Shown here: positions 35,450-43,957 of the stretch, piece by piece | Layout of the letters: every line of letters begins with the position of its first letter | Position numbering within the stretch: the stretch's first letter is position 1 | Source: Leptospiraceae bacterium | Lineage (GTDB): Bacteria > Spirochaetota > Leptospiria > Leptospirales > Leptonemataceae | DNA length: 64,000 nucleotides | NCBI GenBank assembly: GCA_025059995.1 | Contig: JANXCF010000001.1 | Span: forward strand, 310,001 to 374,000 | Direction: 5' to 3' | Program-made: the position numbers and the translations under genes | Notes under the pieces: generated by a model | What the model saw: the letters and a program-made list of their open reading frames with translations, nothing else | The model's database searches: none | Told to the model about the DNA's origin: nothing

Positions 35450-35454
35450 TTACT

Positions 35455-35476
35455 GCCCCACCTGGGGCTTTTTTTT
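35455..35476 (+). terminator. Intrinsic terminator after the peptide gene
   Basis: GCCCC-ACCT-GGGGC (35455-35468), a five-pair GC stem with a four-base loop, then eight T. It starts six bases after the peptide stop and before the radical SAM gene, a position that would keep the peptide message abundant and let a little transcription reach the enzyme, as is common between RiPP precursors and maturases. Confidence 0.85.
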
Positions 35477-35502
35477 AGTTTCAAAAACAAAAGGTGGTGA
35501 GT

Positions 35503-36975
35503 ATGATAAAATCCCGCTATACTTTTACGTTTGAAACTCCCTCAAAGCGTTTTTTCATCATGAATTACCTGACAGGTGCTATTGATGAGGTCCTTCCAGA
35601 AGAAAGAGAAGAATTAGAAAAAAGACTCGAGAAAAATGAATGGTCAGATTATCATTTGAAAGATTACTTTTTAGAACGAGGTTATCTTTTTCCATCCGTA
35701 GAAGACGAACAAGAATACATTCACGAAAAATATATCGAATTTTTGGAAGAATACGAAAATACGCCAGTTCAAATCATCTTTTCTACTACTTATGCATGTA
35801 ATTTTTCTTGTGTTTATTGTTTTCAAGAGAGTTATAAAGAAAATTCGAAAATCATCACACCTGAAGTTACAAATGCGTTTTTCCAATACATTTCTATTCA
35901 ATTTGCCAATGAAAAAATCAAGCCATATATTACCTTATTTGGTGGTGAACCTTTACTCGGTGGTGAGCGATACAAAAAAAATCTTTTGTATTTCTTAGAA
36001 AAAGCCAAAGAATACGATTACGAAATCACGATTGTGACCAATGGCTATGAGCTTGTAAATTACGTTCTGGACTTCAAGAGAATTGGGGTTCGAATCAGAG
36101 AAATTCAAGTAAGTATTGATGGAAGTCCTGAACAGCACAACAAACGAAGACCCACAGCATCTGGTAAACCTACGTTTGAACGAGTAGCTCTCGGTGTTTC
36201 CGAAGCCCTAAAAAGTGGGTATCGAGTCAATCTAAGAATGATTGTTGATAAAGAAAATTTGCCCACACTCGTAAAATTAGCAGAATACGCAGAAGAAGCT
36301 GGTTGGTTGAATTATTCAGATTCGTTTTTTGAAACTACGATTGGAAGAAATTATGAACTACATACATGCCAACCCAAAGCAAGCCTGTATAACCGAGTTG
36401 AGCTCTGGAAGGATTTTATCGACTTAGCTGAGAAATATCCCATTATGAAGAAATTTCACAAACCCCATTTTCATGGTATACGATACTTGGCGGAAAACGG
36501 CACTTTGCCAATGCCGATTTTTGATGGTTGTCCTGCGGGGAAAAAAGAATGGGCATTTGACTTATACGGGAATATCTATGGTTGCACGGCATCTGTTGGA
36601 GTTGAGAAATACAAACTGGGAAACATATTCGAAAACACAAAATTAGTCAAAGATTCTGTCAGGCTACAGAGTTATAGTCCAGAGGCTATTGATGCAGAAG
36701 TAAAGTTTATAAACACATCACATAAACCTGAAATGTACCACCAAGCGGTTTTATTGAAGGACAGTCAAGAAGAACAGCGTTTGAAGTGGCAAACCAGAGA
36801 TGTTCTGTCTATTCCTGAATGTAGAACCTGTCCAGTTTCATTGTCATGTGGTGGAGGCTGTGGAGTATTAGCAGCAAATCGAACAGGAGAAATTTTATCT
36901 CCTGATTGTAGACCTGTGAAGGAAATTGTTTCTATGGCAATAGATTATTATCGAATAGGTCTCGAGGAAACCTAA
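35503..36975 (+). CDS. Radical SAM/SPASM peptide-maturase-like enzyme
   Basis: 490 residues from ATG 35503, where AAGGTGGTG serves as Shine-Dalgarno; two GTG codons upstream in frame are less likely. Residues 1-90 are a helical domain that could hold a peptide-recognition element. The radical SAM motif is CNFSCVYC (Cys99, 103, 106), then LFGGEPLL and IVTNGYEL. The C-terminal SPASM cysteines fit the full pattern: CPAG...GNIYGC (C-X12-G-X4-C), CRTCPVSLSCGGGC (C-X2-C-X5-C-X3-C) and a last SPDC, so two extra 4Fe-4S clusters are expected. Such enzymes install thioether or carbon crosslinks on small peptides, and the 38-residue peptide upstream is the obvious substrate. Ends four bases into folD (convergent). 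Confidence 0.88.
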   Translation: MIKSRYTFTFETPSKRFFIMNYLTGAIDEVLPEEREELEKRLEKNEWSDYHLKDYFLERGYLFPSVEDEQEYIHEKYIEFLEEYENTPVQIIFSTTYACNFSCVYCFQESYKENSKIITPEVTNAFFQYISIQFANEKIKPYITLFGGEPLLGGERYKKNLLYFLEKAKEYDYEITIVTNGYELVNYVLDFKRIGVRIREIQVSIDGSPEQHNKRRPTASGKPTFERVALGVSEALKSGYRVNLRMIVDKENLPTLVKLAEYAEEAGWLNYSDSFFETTIGRNYELHTCQPKASLYNRVELWKDFIDLAEKYPIMKKFHKPHFHGIRYLAENGTLPMPIFDGCPAGKKEWAFDLYGNIYGCTASVGVEKYKLGNIFENTKLVKDSVRLQSYSPEAIDAEVKFINTSHKPEMYHQAVLLKDSQEEQRLKWQTRDVLSIPECRTCPVSLSCGGGCGVLAANRTGEILSPDCRPVKEIVSMAIDYYRIGLEET

Positions 36976-37817
36976 GCTTTTTTGACTTTCTTTTCTGCGG
37001 CTAAGTAAGTATGATATAGTAGCATAGTGATAGTCATCGGTCCTACACCCCCTGGAACTGGTGTGATATACGAACACTTTGGATAACAGCTCTCAAAATC
37101 AGCATCACCGATGTTTCCGGGATTGTAGCCCGCATCCACCAAAACACATCCTTCCTTTAGCCAATCACCCTTGACAAACTTGGGAATGCCACATGCAGCA
37201 AAGACAAAATCAGCAGTTCGAACGATTTCTGGCAAATCCTTCGTTTTTGAATGGCATATTGTTACAGTCGAATTTCGCTGCAAAAGGAGCATCGAAAGTG
37301 GTTTTCCAAGTATGGGGGAACGACCAATCACCACGGAATGCTTCCCCTCTAAGTTTAGGTTGTATTCATCCAAAAGTCGTATGATGCCTGCAGGAGTACA
37401 AGACGGATACGTTGGAAGACCAAAACTAATTTTTCCAAAGCCTAATGTCGTTACTCCATCAACGTCTTTTTCAATATCGATTGCATCAAAACACAATCGT
37501 TCATCCACAAGTTTGGGGACTGGATGTTGTAGTAAAATTCCATCAACATTAGGATCTTGATTTAATTTTTGGATTTCATGAAGAACTTCTTCTGTTGTGG
37601 AAGTTTCTTTCATGTGAATTTTGAAAGAATTCATTCCTATCTTTTCGCATGCTTTGACTTTCATATTTACGTAGGTTTGTGATGCTGGATGATTACCAAC
37701 AAGAATAGTCGCTAAGGTTGGAGTTTTGTTGTACTTTTTCTTTAGTTCCTCAACTTGAATTTTCAAACTTTCACGGATTTTTTCGGAAAGGGCTTTTCCA
37801 TCTAAAATCACTGCCAT
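36972..37817 (-). CDS. folD: Bifunctional methylenetetrahydrofolate dehydrogenase/cyclohydrolase
   Basis: Interconverts methylene-, methenyl- and 10-formyl-tetrahydrofolate. The catalytic region TYVNMKVKACEKIG (Lys and Tyr), the VDGILLQHPVP motif, the NADP-binding VIGRSPILGKPLSMLLLQRNSTVT, and the closing PVPGGVGPMTITML are all present. 281 residues is normal. No operon partner is visible: it is convergent with the radical SAM gene on one side and 72 bases upstream lies the polysaccharide deacetylase gene end. Confidence 0.96.
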   Translation of the reverse strand: MAVILDGKALSEKIRESLKIQVEELKKKYNKTPTLATILVGNHPASQTYVNMKVKACEKIGMNSFKIHMKETSTTEEVLHEIQKLNQDPNVDGILLQHPVPKLVDERLCFDAIDIEKDVDGVTTLGFGKISFGLPTYPSCTPAGIIRLLDEYNLNLEGKHSVVIGRSPILGKPLSMLLLQRNSTVTICHSKTKDLPEIVRTADFVFAACGIPKFVKGDWLKEGCVLVDAGYNPGNIGDADFESCYPKCSYITPVPGGVGPMTITMLLYHTYLAAEKKVKKA

Positions 37818-37889
37818 ATACGAAATCCCAAGTTCTCAACCTAAGCTAAGGGAAACAAGCATTTTACAAAAATCAAAAAAGCAAAAGTT

Positions 37890-38759
37890 TCACTTCTTGT
37901 TTTGGGAGTGGGAGTCAGTGATTTTTATTTTTGAGAACGAGAGGAAGTATTTGTACTCGATAAAGTTATCTCGGTTTTCGAATTTGTGGATTGTGTATCG
38001 TCTCATGACGCCTTCGAATTTTTTTGTTAAATCCACGGGTTTTGCGTCTGTTGTAAGAACCAATTGATAGCCATTTTCAAAAGCATACTTATGAAGTTCT
38101 TCTGTGTATAGACCCATAGGGTAGGCAAATGCCCAAATTTTGTGATTTAGTTTTTCTTCGAAAATTTTTTTTGAATACACCATTTCTTGATATAGTTTAT
38201 TTCTGAAGTCGGCTTCGGACTGTCCCTCTTGTCGAATGTGAAAGATAGTGTGGGTGTGGGAGTGATTTTGAATATCAAACCCCTCTTGTAATAAACGCTT
38301 TAAATCCTCCCAACTACTTCCAAACATGGGGTGAGGATAAATCATGTTTGTGTAAAAAAAGAACGTAGCATGAAACCCATATTCCCTCAAAATTGGCGCT
38401 AGAACCCTAACGATGTTTGTATAATTGTCATCAATAGTAATGACAACTGAAGGCTTTTCTAAAAGAGTGTTTGTAATTGCATGTTCATACAATTCTCTAA
38501 GGGAGATTACTCGAATATTCTCGTTTTTGATAACATCCAGATATTTTCTGAATTCCTGCCTTGTGAGAGAGAAAGGTCCGAAGCCATCAACGTTATGAAA
38601 CAAAAGAATAGGAACTAAATAATACAACCTTTCTGTTTTTGGAGCTGTTGAGATTGTTTTTTGTGAGGAAAATGAGTAACTAATAAAAACACTAAATAGT
38701 AATATTGCAATGAACACAGGTAAAGAAATCATAATTCTTTTTTTGATGGAGCTCATCAA
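37890..38759 (-). CDS. Membrane-anchored polysaccharide deacetylase (NodB domain)
   Basis: 289 residues. A signal-anchor helix near residues 10-28 (MISLPVFIAILLFSVFISYSF) places the enzyme outside the membrane. The NodB domain begins at LVPILLFHNVDG; motif 1 is VITIDDNYTN (TFDDG in most members, but both Asp kept) and motif 2 NHSHTH (metal His). Members remove acetyl groups from N-acetylglucosamine in peptidoglycan or exopolysaccharide. The start at 38759 has alternatives among two adjacent ATG codons. It is divergent from the acyl-CoA dehydrogenase gene. Confidence 0.85.
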   Translation of the reverse strand: MMSSIKKRIMISLPVFIAILLFSVFISYSFSSQKTISTAPKTERLYYLVPILLFHNVDGFGPFSLTRQEFRKYLDVIKNENIRVISLRELYEHAITNTLLEKPSVVITIDDNYTNIVRVLAPILREYGFHATFFFYTNMIYPHPMFGSSWEDLKRLLQEGFDIQNHSHTHTIFHIRQEGQSEADFRNKLYQEMVYSKKIFEEKLNHKIWAFAYPMGLYTEELHKYAFENGYQLVLTTDAKPVDLTKKFEGVMRRYTIHKFENRDNFIEYKYFLSFSKIKITDSHSQNKK

Positions 38760-38857
38760 TACATAATTTCGAGAAAAGAAATGGTTTTCTCAAAAGAAAA
38801 AGACTTGGATTTTTGAAAAATTGTAGCCACTAAAAGAAAAATCAAAAAAATATTCTC

Positions 38858-40504
38858 ATGATAGATAATCGACTAATCCAAAAGGTTCAAAATTTATATC
38901 ACACCCAACTCAATAAAATCATCGAAAGGTTAGCTAACAAAGTAAAAGATCACAGCGGAATTTCTGTAGATAAAATGGATGAAAACCAATATGTCTTTTA
39001 CAATTTAGCATTTTGCGTTGCAGAGAAAGCTGTTTCTGATTATTTCCTCAAATACGCAGTAAAATACACTCCCTTAGAACAAACTATGGCGGCTATCTTT
39101 TTGGGGGAATCATTCCATCATTTGCGAAGTGAACTCTCATCACGTATGCAAGAATATGAAATCACAAATGATGAATTAAATGAACTGTTTTCGAGTGAGG
39201 TGAATCAAAGTGTTCAAGCCCTTTTAGATAAAAAGTTATATGATTACGTAGCAAACGAAGTTCTAAAGGGAAATTACGGAGCTCTTGATACAGATGACTA
39301 CACGGATATTCGAGATACTTACCGAAAGATTGCTGAGACGATTGTTTATCCTCATGCAGAAAGAGTTCATCGGCATGATGAGTTTGTTCCCGAAGAAATC
39401 ATTCAAACTTTGATTGAAAATGGAGCTTTTGGTCTATCAATCCCTGAAAAATATGGTGGGTATTTGGATTCCTTTGGAAACATTGGAATGATGATTGTCA
39501 CTGAAGAATTATCTCGAGGTAGTTTGGGGATTGCAGGTTCCCTCATCACAAGACCTGAGATTTTATCCAAGGCTCTTCTAAAAGGTGGAACGGAAGAACA
39601 AAAGCAAAAGTGGTTGCCTATGATTGCATCTGGTGAGAGGATGGTTGCTATTGCTGTGACTGAGCCGAATTTTGGTAGTGATGTTGCTGGTATGAAGGTG
39701 GCTGCTGACAAGGTTGACGGTGGCTGGGTGATTAATGGCGTGAAAACTTGGTGTACGTTTGCAGGTTATGCAGATACTCTCCTAGTTTTAGCAAGGACAG
39801 AAAAGGATCCCAACCTCAAACACAAGGGACTTTCGATTTTATTAGCTGAAAAACCACGTTCGAAGGAACATAAATTTTCTTTCACAAAAGAAGAAAACGG
39901 AATCAAAGGGCACATCACAGGCTCTGCGATTCCAACCATTGGTTATCGAGGAATGCATAGTTTTGAAGTAAGCTTTGAAAACTGGTTTGTTCCCGATGAA
40001 AACCTCATTGGAGGAGAAGGGGGAAGAGGAAAAGGTTTTTATTTACAGATGGCTGGTTTTGCAGGAGGAAGGGTTCAAACCGCTGCAAGAGCTACAGGAG
40101 TGATGCAAGCTGCATTAGAAGCAGCCAATCGATATTCAAAAGAAAGAAAAGTCTTTGGTAAAGAAATCAGTGAATATCAGCTAACAAAATGGAAATTAGC
40201 ACGAATGGCAATTATCACACAAGCATGTAGGCAGTATTCTTACGAAGTCGCAAGAATGATGGACGAAGATAAAGGCAACATGGAAGCCACCTTAGTGAAA
40301 TTCTATGCCTCCAAACTTGCTGAGTGGGTTACTCGTGAAGCTATGCAAATCCACGGAGGGATGGGCTATGCAGAAGAATACCCAGTTTCTCGTTATTTTG
40401 TTGATGCCCGTGTATTTTCGATTTTCGAAGGAGCCGAAGAAGTAATGGCTCTTCGTGTTTGTGCAAGGGATATTTTAAATCAAGCAATTACGGTCGGAGT
40501 GTAA
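38858..40504 (+). CDS. Acyl-CoA dehydrogenase, large form
   Basis: FAD-dependent acyl-CoA dehydrogenase, 548 residues. An N-terminal helical region of about 130 residues precedes the standard domains: AIAVTEPNFGSDVAGM (FAD), WVINGVKTWCTFAGYA, AGFAGGRVQTAARATGVMQAAL, QIHGGMGYAEEYPVSRYFVDARVFSIFEGAEE at the end. The added N-terminus resembles the longer clade (around 550-600 residues) that uses long or branched substrates. The catalytic base is not assigned with certainty, since IFEGAEEV replaces the usual YEGTxEI. No ETF or thiolase genes are adjacent. An intrinsic terminator follows. Confidence 0.88.
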   Translation: MIDNRLIQKVQNLYHTQLNKIIERLANKVKDHSGISVDKMDENQYVFYNLAFCVAEKAVSDYFLKYAVKYTPLEQTMAAIFLGESFHHLRSELSSRMQEYEITNDELNELFSSEVNQSVQALLDKKLYDYVANEVLKGNYGALDTDDYTDIRDTYRKIAETIVYPHAERVHRHDEFVPEEIIQTLIENGAFGLSIPEKYGGYLDSFGNIGMMIVTEELSRGSLGIAGSLITRPEILSKALLKGGTEEQKQKWLPMIASGERMVAIAVTEPNFGSDVAGMKVAADKVDGGWVINGVKTWCTFAGYADTLLVLARTEKDPNLKHKGLSILLAEKPRSKEHKFSFTKEENGIKGHITGSAIPTIGYRGMHSFEVSFENWFVPDENLIGGEGGRGKGFYLQMAGFAGGRVQTAARATGVMQAALEAANRYSKERKVFGKEISEYQLTKWKLARMAIITQACRQYSYEVARMMDEDKGNMEATLVKFYASKLAEWVTREAMQIHGGMGYAEEYPVSRYFVDARVFSIFEGAEEVMALRVCARDILNQAITVGV

Positions 40505-40506
40505 TC

Positions 40507-40532
40507 AAGTAGAACTCCGACTCTACTTTTTT
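40507..40532 (+). terminator. Intrinsic terminator after the acyl-CoA dehydrogenase gene
   Basis: AAGTAGA-loop of eight-TCTACTT (40507-40528) with a six-T run. It directly follows the stop of the dehydrogenase at 40504 and separates it from the convergent membrane-protein gene. Confidence 0.65.
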
Positions 40533-40543
40533 CTAAAATTAGA

Positions 40544-41068
40544 CTAAAAGCCAAAACGAAGTAAGGGGCGAAACCAAGGAATCCCTGCAAATAAAACCAG
40601 AATACTGATAAAACTGAAGATAAGAACTTTTCTCAAGTCTTTTGCCTTATCAATGTTTTCTAAACGACTATTCATCATATGAACCAATCCAACAAAAATG
40701 ATCATTAAAGTAGGATGTTCAATAGCGATCATTCGAAGTTCTCTTTGTTTGATCATCTCAGAAAAGTTATTCCATGAACCCAAAACAGAGGGATTAAAGA
40801 AATAAAGTGTGAATCCCAAAAACAATTGAATATTTACCAAAAGAGAATAGCGAAAGAGAAATTTCTTTAGCCATACAAGAGAAGTTGACAAATAGTTTGT
40901 GATTTCAGTTTCTTGCATTTTAGAGACCTTAATGTAGTTTTTTAGAAGCAAAGCAAAAATCAAGAGAATGCCGATCACTATTAACCAACGAAAAAAGTTG
41001 TGCAAAGAAATCATAAACGTAAGAAAAGCAGAATCAATCATAAATTCAAAATAAAAAATCCATATCAA
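40544..41068 (-). CDS. Four-helix membrane protein with conserved histidines
   Basis: 174 residues, four predicted membrane segments. His residues on or near helices (LHNFFRWL, IEHPTLM and LVHMMNSR) recall small cytochrome-b-like integral membrane proteins of unknown role, also seen in Bacteroidetes. The start is not firm; ATG at 41041 or 41014 would remove 9-18 residues of the N-terminus, and no Shine-Dalgarno decides. Whether heme binds is unknown. Confidence 0.7.
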   Translation of the reverse strand: MIWIFYFEFMIDSAFLTFMISLHNFFRWLIVIGILLIFALLLKNYIKVSKMQETEITNYLSTSLVWLKKFLFRYSLLVNIQLFLGFTLYFFNPSVLGSWNNFSEMIKQRELRMIAIEHPTLMIIFVGLVHMMNSRLENIDKAKDLRKVLIFSFISILVLFAGIPWFRPLLRFGF

Positions 41069-41605
41069 AAGAAAAGTTTTTTAATTAATAATCAGTTTAA
41101 ATCAATTAGGATTAGTTCTTTGGGATTTTTCTAATCAAATTCTCATAAGCGTGATTTATTCATTTCTAGGTTTCCATGTATTGACTTACTTAACCACTCC
41201 TTATGCTCATATGGCATCATGAATTCTCAAAATATTAAAAAAGCTCTCTCAAGAAGTCATTTGCAATCATAAATAAAAAAGTCTTATTGTATGTTAGAAA
41301 AAACTTAAGCCAAGATTTTTTTATACTTCATATTTGAGTTTTTATTTGATATAAAAGTTTTTACAAATAAACTGATTTTGGCTTTTAATATTTAATAGTA
41401 AATACCATACTATGGATAGAAAACTCTTTTGTTTTTTGAAGATAAGTTTTCGCGTTTTCGTATAAAATTGAATGAACTCATTTTAATTCAAAAGGGATTA
41501 TAAAAAAATTTCACAATTTTATGAAAATGATTTGTCTTTAGAATGATTTTACTTTTATTTTTATTATAAAATTAAAATCATTCTAATTAAAAAAGGAGAC
41601 AATGT
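41069..41605. other. 537-base AT-rich intergenic region before the peroxiredoxin
   Basis: Upstream region of the peroxiredoxin (rightward) and of the membrane protein (leftward). The only clear signals are the two PerR-type boxes and a TATAAA at 41565-41570 near its right end. I see no gene in the rest; several short A/T-runs look random for this base composition. Confidence 0.5.
41538..41586 (+). promoter_or_regulatory. Paired PerR-type boxes at the peroxiredoxin promoter
   Basis: TTAGAATGATTTTAC at 41538-41552 and TTAAAATCATTCTAA at 41572-41586 each fit the 7-1-7 PerR box (TTAGAATnATTCTAA) with one or two mismatches. Together they form a perfect 13-bp inverted repeat (41538-41550, 41574-41586) around a TATAAA at 41565-41570. 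The second box lies 19 bases before the gene, so a bound repressor would block transcription; loss of binding on peroxide would induce it. The site is seen; PerR itself is not in the window. Confidence 0.8.
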
Positions 41606-42208
41606 ATGGAAAAAAACCATTGTTTACAAGTTGGACAAAAAGCTCCAGACTTTACTGCTGAAGCGGTAGTAGGAAAACAATTTAAGACCATTTCCCTTTC
41701 TGACTACAAAGGGAAATACGTGGTTTTGTTTTTTTATCCTTTGGATTTTACGTTTGTCTGCCCCACTGAGATTACTGCTTTTGACGATATGTATGACGAG
41801 TTCAAAAAAGTTGGGGCTGAGATCATAGGTGTGAGTGTGGATAGTAAATATAGTCACTTGGCATGGATCAACACCCCTCGTAAAGATGGAGGATTAGGAA
41901 ATATCAGATACCCATTAGTATCTGACATTACAAAAGAAATCTCAAGAAAATACAATGTTCTAATTGAAGATGCTGGTGTTTCTTTAAGGGCTGTATTTAT
42001 TATTGATCCAAAGGGAATTTTGAAGATTTCAATTATCAATAACAACAACGTAGGAAGAAATGTTCGGGAAGTCTTGCGACTATTAAAAGCTGATATTTAC
42101 GTCGAAAGCCATCCTGGTGAAGTTTGTCCTGCGAACTGGGAAGAAGGTATGGATACAATGAAAGCAGATATAGAAGGTGCAAAAGAATACTTCCGAAAAT
42201 ACGCCTAA
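41606..42208 (+). CDS. 2-Cys peroxiredoxin (AhpC/Prx1 type)
   Basis: 200 residues. Reduces hydrogen peroxide and organic peroxides. The peroxidatic Cys sits in [12 protein letters not shown] and the resolving Cys in [17 protein letters not shown], the typical 2-Cys layout, and the reductant is probably thioredoxin (compare the Trx-TrxR fusion at 33.3 kb; no ahpF is adjacent). AGGAG precedes ATG 41606. Regulation by two PerR-like boxes is described separately. It is monocistronic, ending in a strong terminator. Confidence 0.95.
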   Translation: MEKNHCLQVGQKAPDFTAEAVVGKQFKTISLSDYKGKYVVLFFYPLDFTFVCPTEITAFDDMYDEFKKVGAEIIGVSVDSKYSHLAWINTPRKDGGLGNIRYPLVSDITKEISRKYNVLIEDAGVSLRAVFIIDPKGILKISIINNNNVGRNVREVLRLLKADIYVESHPGEVCPANWEEGMDTMKADIEGAKEYFRKYA

Positions 42209-42220
42209 TTCCTAAAAACA

Positions 42221-42252
42221 GATGGGCTCATAAAAATGAGCCCATCCCTTTT
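42221..42252 (+). terminator. Strong intrinsic terminator after the peroxiredoxin gene
   Basis: Perfect 11-bp stem GATGGGCTCAT/ATGAGCCCATC (42221-42231 and 42236-42246) with an AAAA loop, then a T-rich tail (CCTTTT). It begins 12 bases past the peroxiredoxin stop. Confidence 0.9.
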
Positions 42253-42356
42253 CGTTTATCTCGCAAATATCTCGCAAATTCGAAGATAACCTCATTTGCT
42301 TTTTTCTCATAATAAAATCTTTGTCTACTTGTAAAATTGATTGACGACTTTGAAAT

Positions 42357-42372
42357 CGATATTTAAATATCG
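42357..42372. promoter_or_regulatory. 16-bp perfect palindrome at the cyclase promoter
   Basis: CGATATTTAAATATCG is fully self-complementary and sits eight bases before the chosen start of the PAS-GAF-cyclase gene. TTGACG at 42341-42346 could be a -35 element; the -10 position then falls inside the palindrome. A repressor or the cyclase regulator could bind here. The palindrome is certain; its function is not. A tandem 11-bp repeat (ATCTCGCAAAT) lies upstream at 42258-42279. Confidence 0.45.
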
Positions 42373-42379
42373 TAAATCT

Positions 42380-43957
42380 ATGGTTGAATTTGTTAAACAC
42401 ATTTTTTTTTACCAAATCTTAGATGGTATTGAAAAAGAATTTATTATTTCTAAGACCAATCCCAAAGGTATCATCACTTTTGTTAATGACCTTTTTTGCG
42501 AAATTTCTGGTTATTCTCGCGAAGAACTGATTGGAAAACCCCATAATATTGTTCGTCATCCTGATATGCCTAAGAAAGTCTTTCAAGAGCTCTGGGATAC
42601 GATTAAAAACAAAAAGAAACCTTGGACCGGACTCATCAAGAACCGTCGAAAAGATGGAAGTCATTATTGGGTAATTTCTACAATCTATCCTCTATTTGAT
42701 CCCATTAATCCAAATGAAATTTCTGAGTTCGTTTCAGTTCGAAAAGAAGTTACAGCTTTGATGGATAGTTATGAAAAAGATCAATTTTTTTCTAATTTTT
42801 ATGAAATCCTTAATCTTTTTTACACGAATGATGATTTACATACTATATTAGATAAATCTTTGGAAATTATTCTCACCTTTCCGTGGTTAGAAGTAGAATC
42901 AAGAGGAGGGATCATGCTATGGAACAAAGAAAAAAAGCAATTAGAAATGTTTGTTCGCAAAGGTGTGGGTGAAAGTCTAATACGAACGTGTAGTATTGTC
43001 CCAGAGGGAAGGTGTTTATGTGGTATAGCAGCACAGAAAAAGAGCTTGGTATTTAAATCTCACGTTGACGAGGAACATCACAATCATCCAGAGGGAATGC
43101 AACCTCATGGTCATTACAACGTTCCCCTAATGCATGGTAAGGACCTGATGGGAGTTTTATTTTTGTATGTAGAAAATGGTTATAAGCAAAGAAAGATCGA
43201 AACAGAATTCTTAGAATTATTAGGGCAAGTCTTAGGAAATATAATCTATCAGTTTCAATTACAAAAACAATTAGAAGAGCAAAATATCAAAAACTATTTA
43301 ATCTTGCAATATTTGAAGCAATACTCATCAAGAGATACGCATTTAATAGCAAAAGAAAGAATTGAAAATATAAAAGATATTAATTACCAGTATACGAAGA
43401 ATCGCTATCTTCATTTGATGTTTTTGGATATTTTTAACTTTACGGGATTTTCTGAGAAAAGGACACCAGAAGAAATAGTAAAACATCTAAATGAATTTTT
43501 CGAACCAATTATACAAATCATTTATCAACATCATGGGGATATTGACAAATTTATGGGAGATGCTATTTTTTCATATTTTGAACAAGCTAATGATTGCTTA
43601 GAGGCGGCAGTCAAGATACTTAAATACACAGAAACAGCGAATTTTAAATTAAAAATTGGTATCCATTCAGGATTTGTTGTTCATGCTGATATAGGAACTG
43701 ATTTCAGAAAGGATTTTACTTTGATTGGAGACACTGTCAACACAACACAACGAATTCAGGCTGCTTGTCAACCTAACCAGATTTTAGTTAGTGAAACCTT
43801 CTATCATCATGTGACTGATTATCTAAAAGAAATTAGCGAAAACGGAATCAAAATTTCAAATCGAATTTTTTTACGTGCCAAAAACAAAACCTTATTGATC
43901 CCAGTTTACCAGTTAAAACTAAAAGATATCAAGACAGAAAAAGTTGAAACATTATAA
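42380..43957 (+). CDS. PAS-GAF-class III adenylate/guanylate cyclase
   Basis: 525 residues from ATG 42380; the earlier TTG at 42341 lies within the promoter and is not used here. PAS domain (about 5-125) with the aerotaxis-type signature GYSREELIGKPHNIVRHPDMP; GAF domain (about 150-300, LPEGRCLCGIAAQ region near 210); cyclase domain (about 345-510). The cyclase has the metal-binding Asp pair (FLDIFNFTGF and GDIDKFMGDAIF) and LIGDTVNTTQRIQAA, with the transition-state Asn and Arg. It is probably soluble and redox- or ligand-controlled. ATP or GTP preference is not settled. Two cyclic-nucleotide-binding proteins at 11.5-13.2 kb could be its effectors. Confidence 0.88.
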   Translation: MVEFVKHIFFYQILDGIEKEFIISKTNPKGIITFVNDLFCEISGYSREELIGKPHNIVRHPDMPKKVFQELWDTIKNKKKPWTGLIKNRRKDGSHYWVISTIYPLFDPINPNEISEFVSVRKEVTALMDSYEKDQFFSNFYEILNLFYTNDDLHTILDKSLEIILTFPWLEVESRGGIMLWNKEKKQLEMFVRKGVGESLIRTCSIVPEGRCLCGIAAQKKSLVFKSHVDEEHHNHPEGMQPHGHYNVPLMHGKDLMGVLFLYVENGYKQRKIETEFLELLGQVLGNIIYQFQLQKQLEEQNIKNYLILQYLKQYSSRDTHLIAKERIENIKDINYQYTKNRYLHLMFLDIFNFTGFSEKRTPEEIVKHLNEFFEPIIQIIYQHHGDIDKFMGDAIFSYFEQANDCLEAAVKILKYTETANFKLKIGIHSGFVVHADIGTDFRKDFTLIGDTVNTTQRIQAACQPNQILVSETFYHHVTDYLKEISENGIKISNRIFLRAKNKTLLIPVYQLKLKDIKTEKVETL

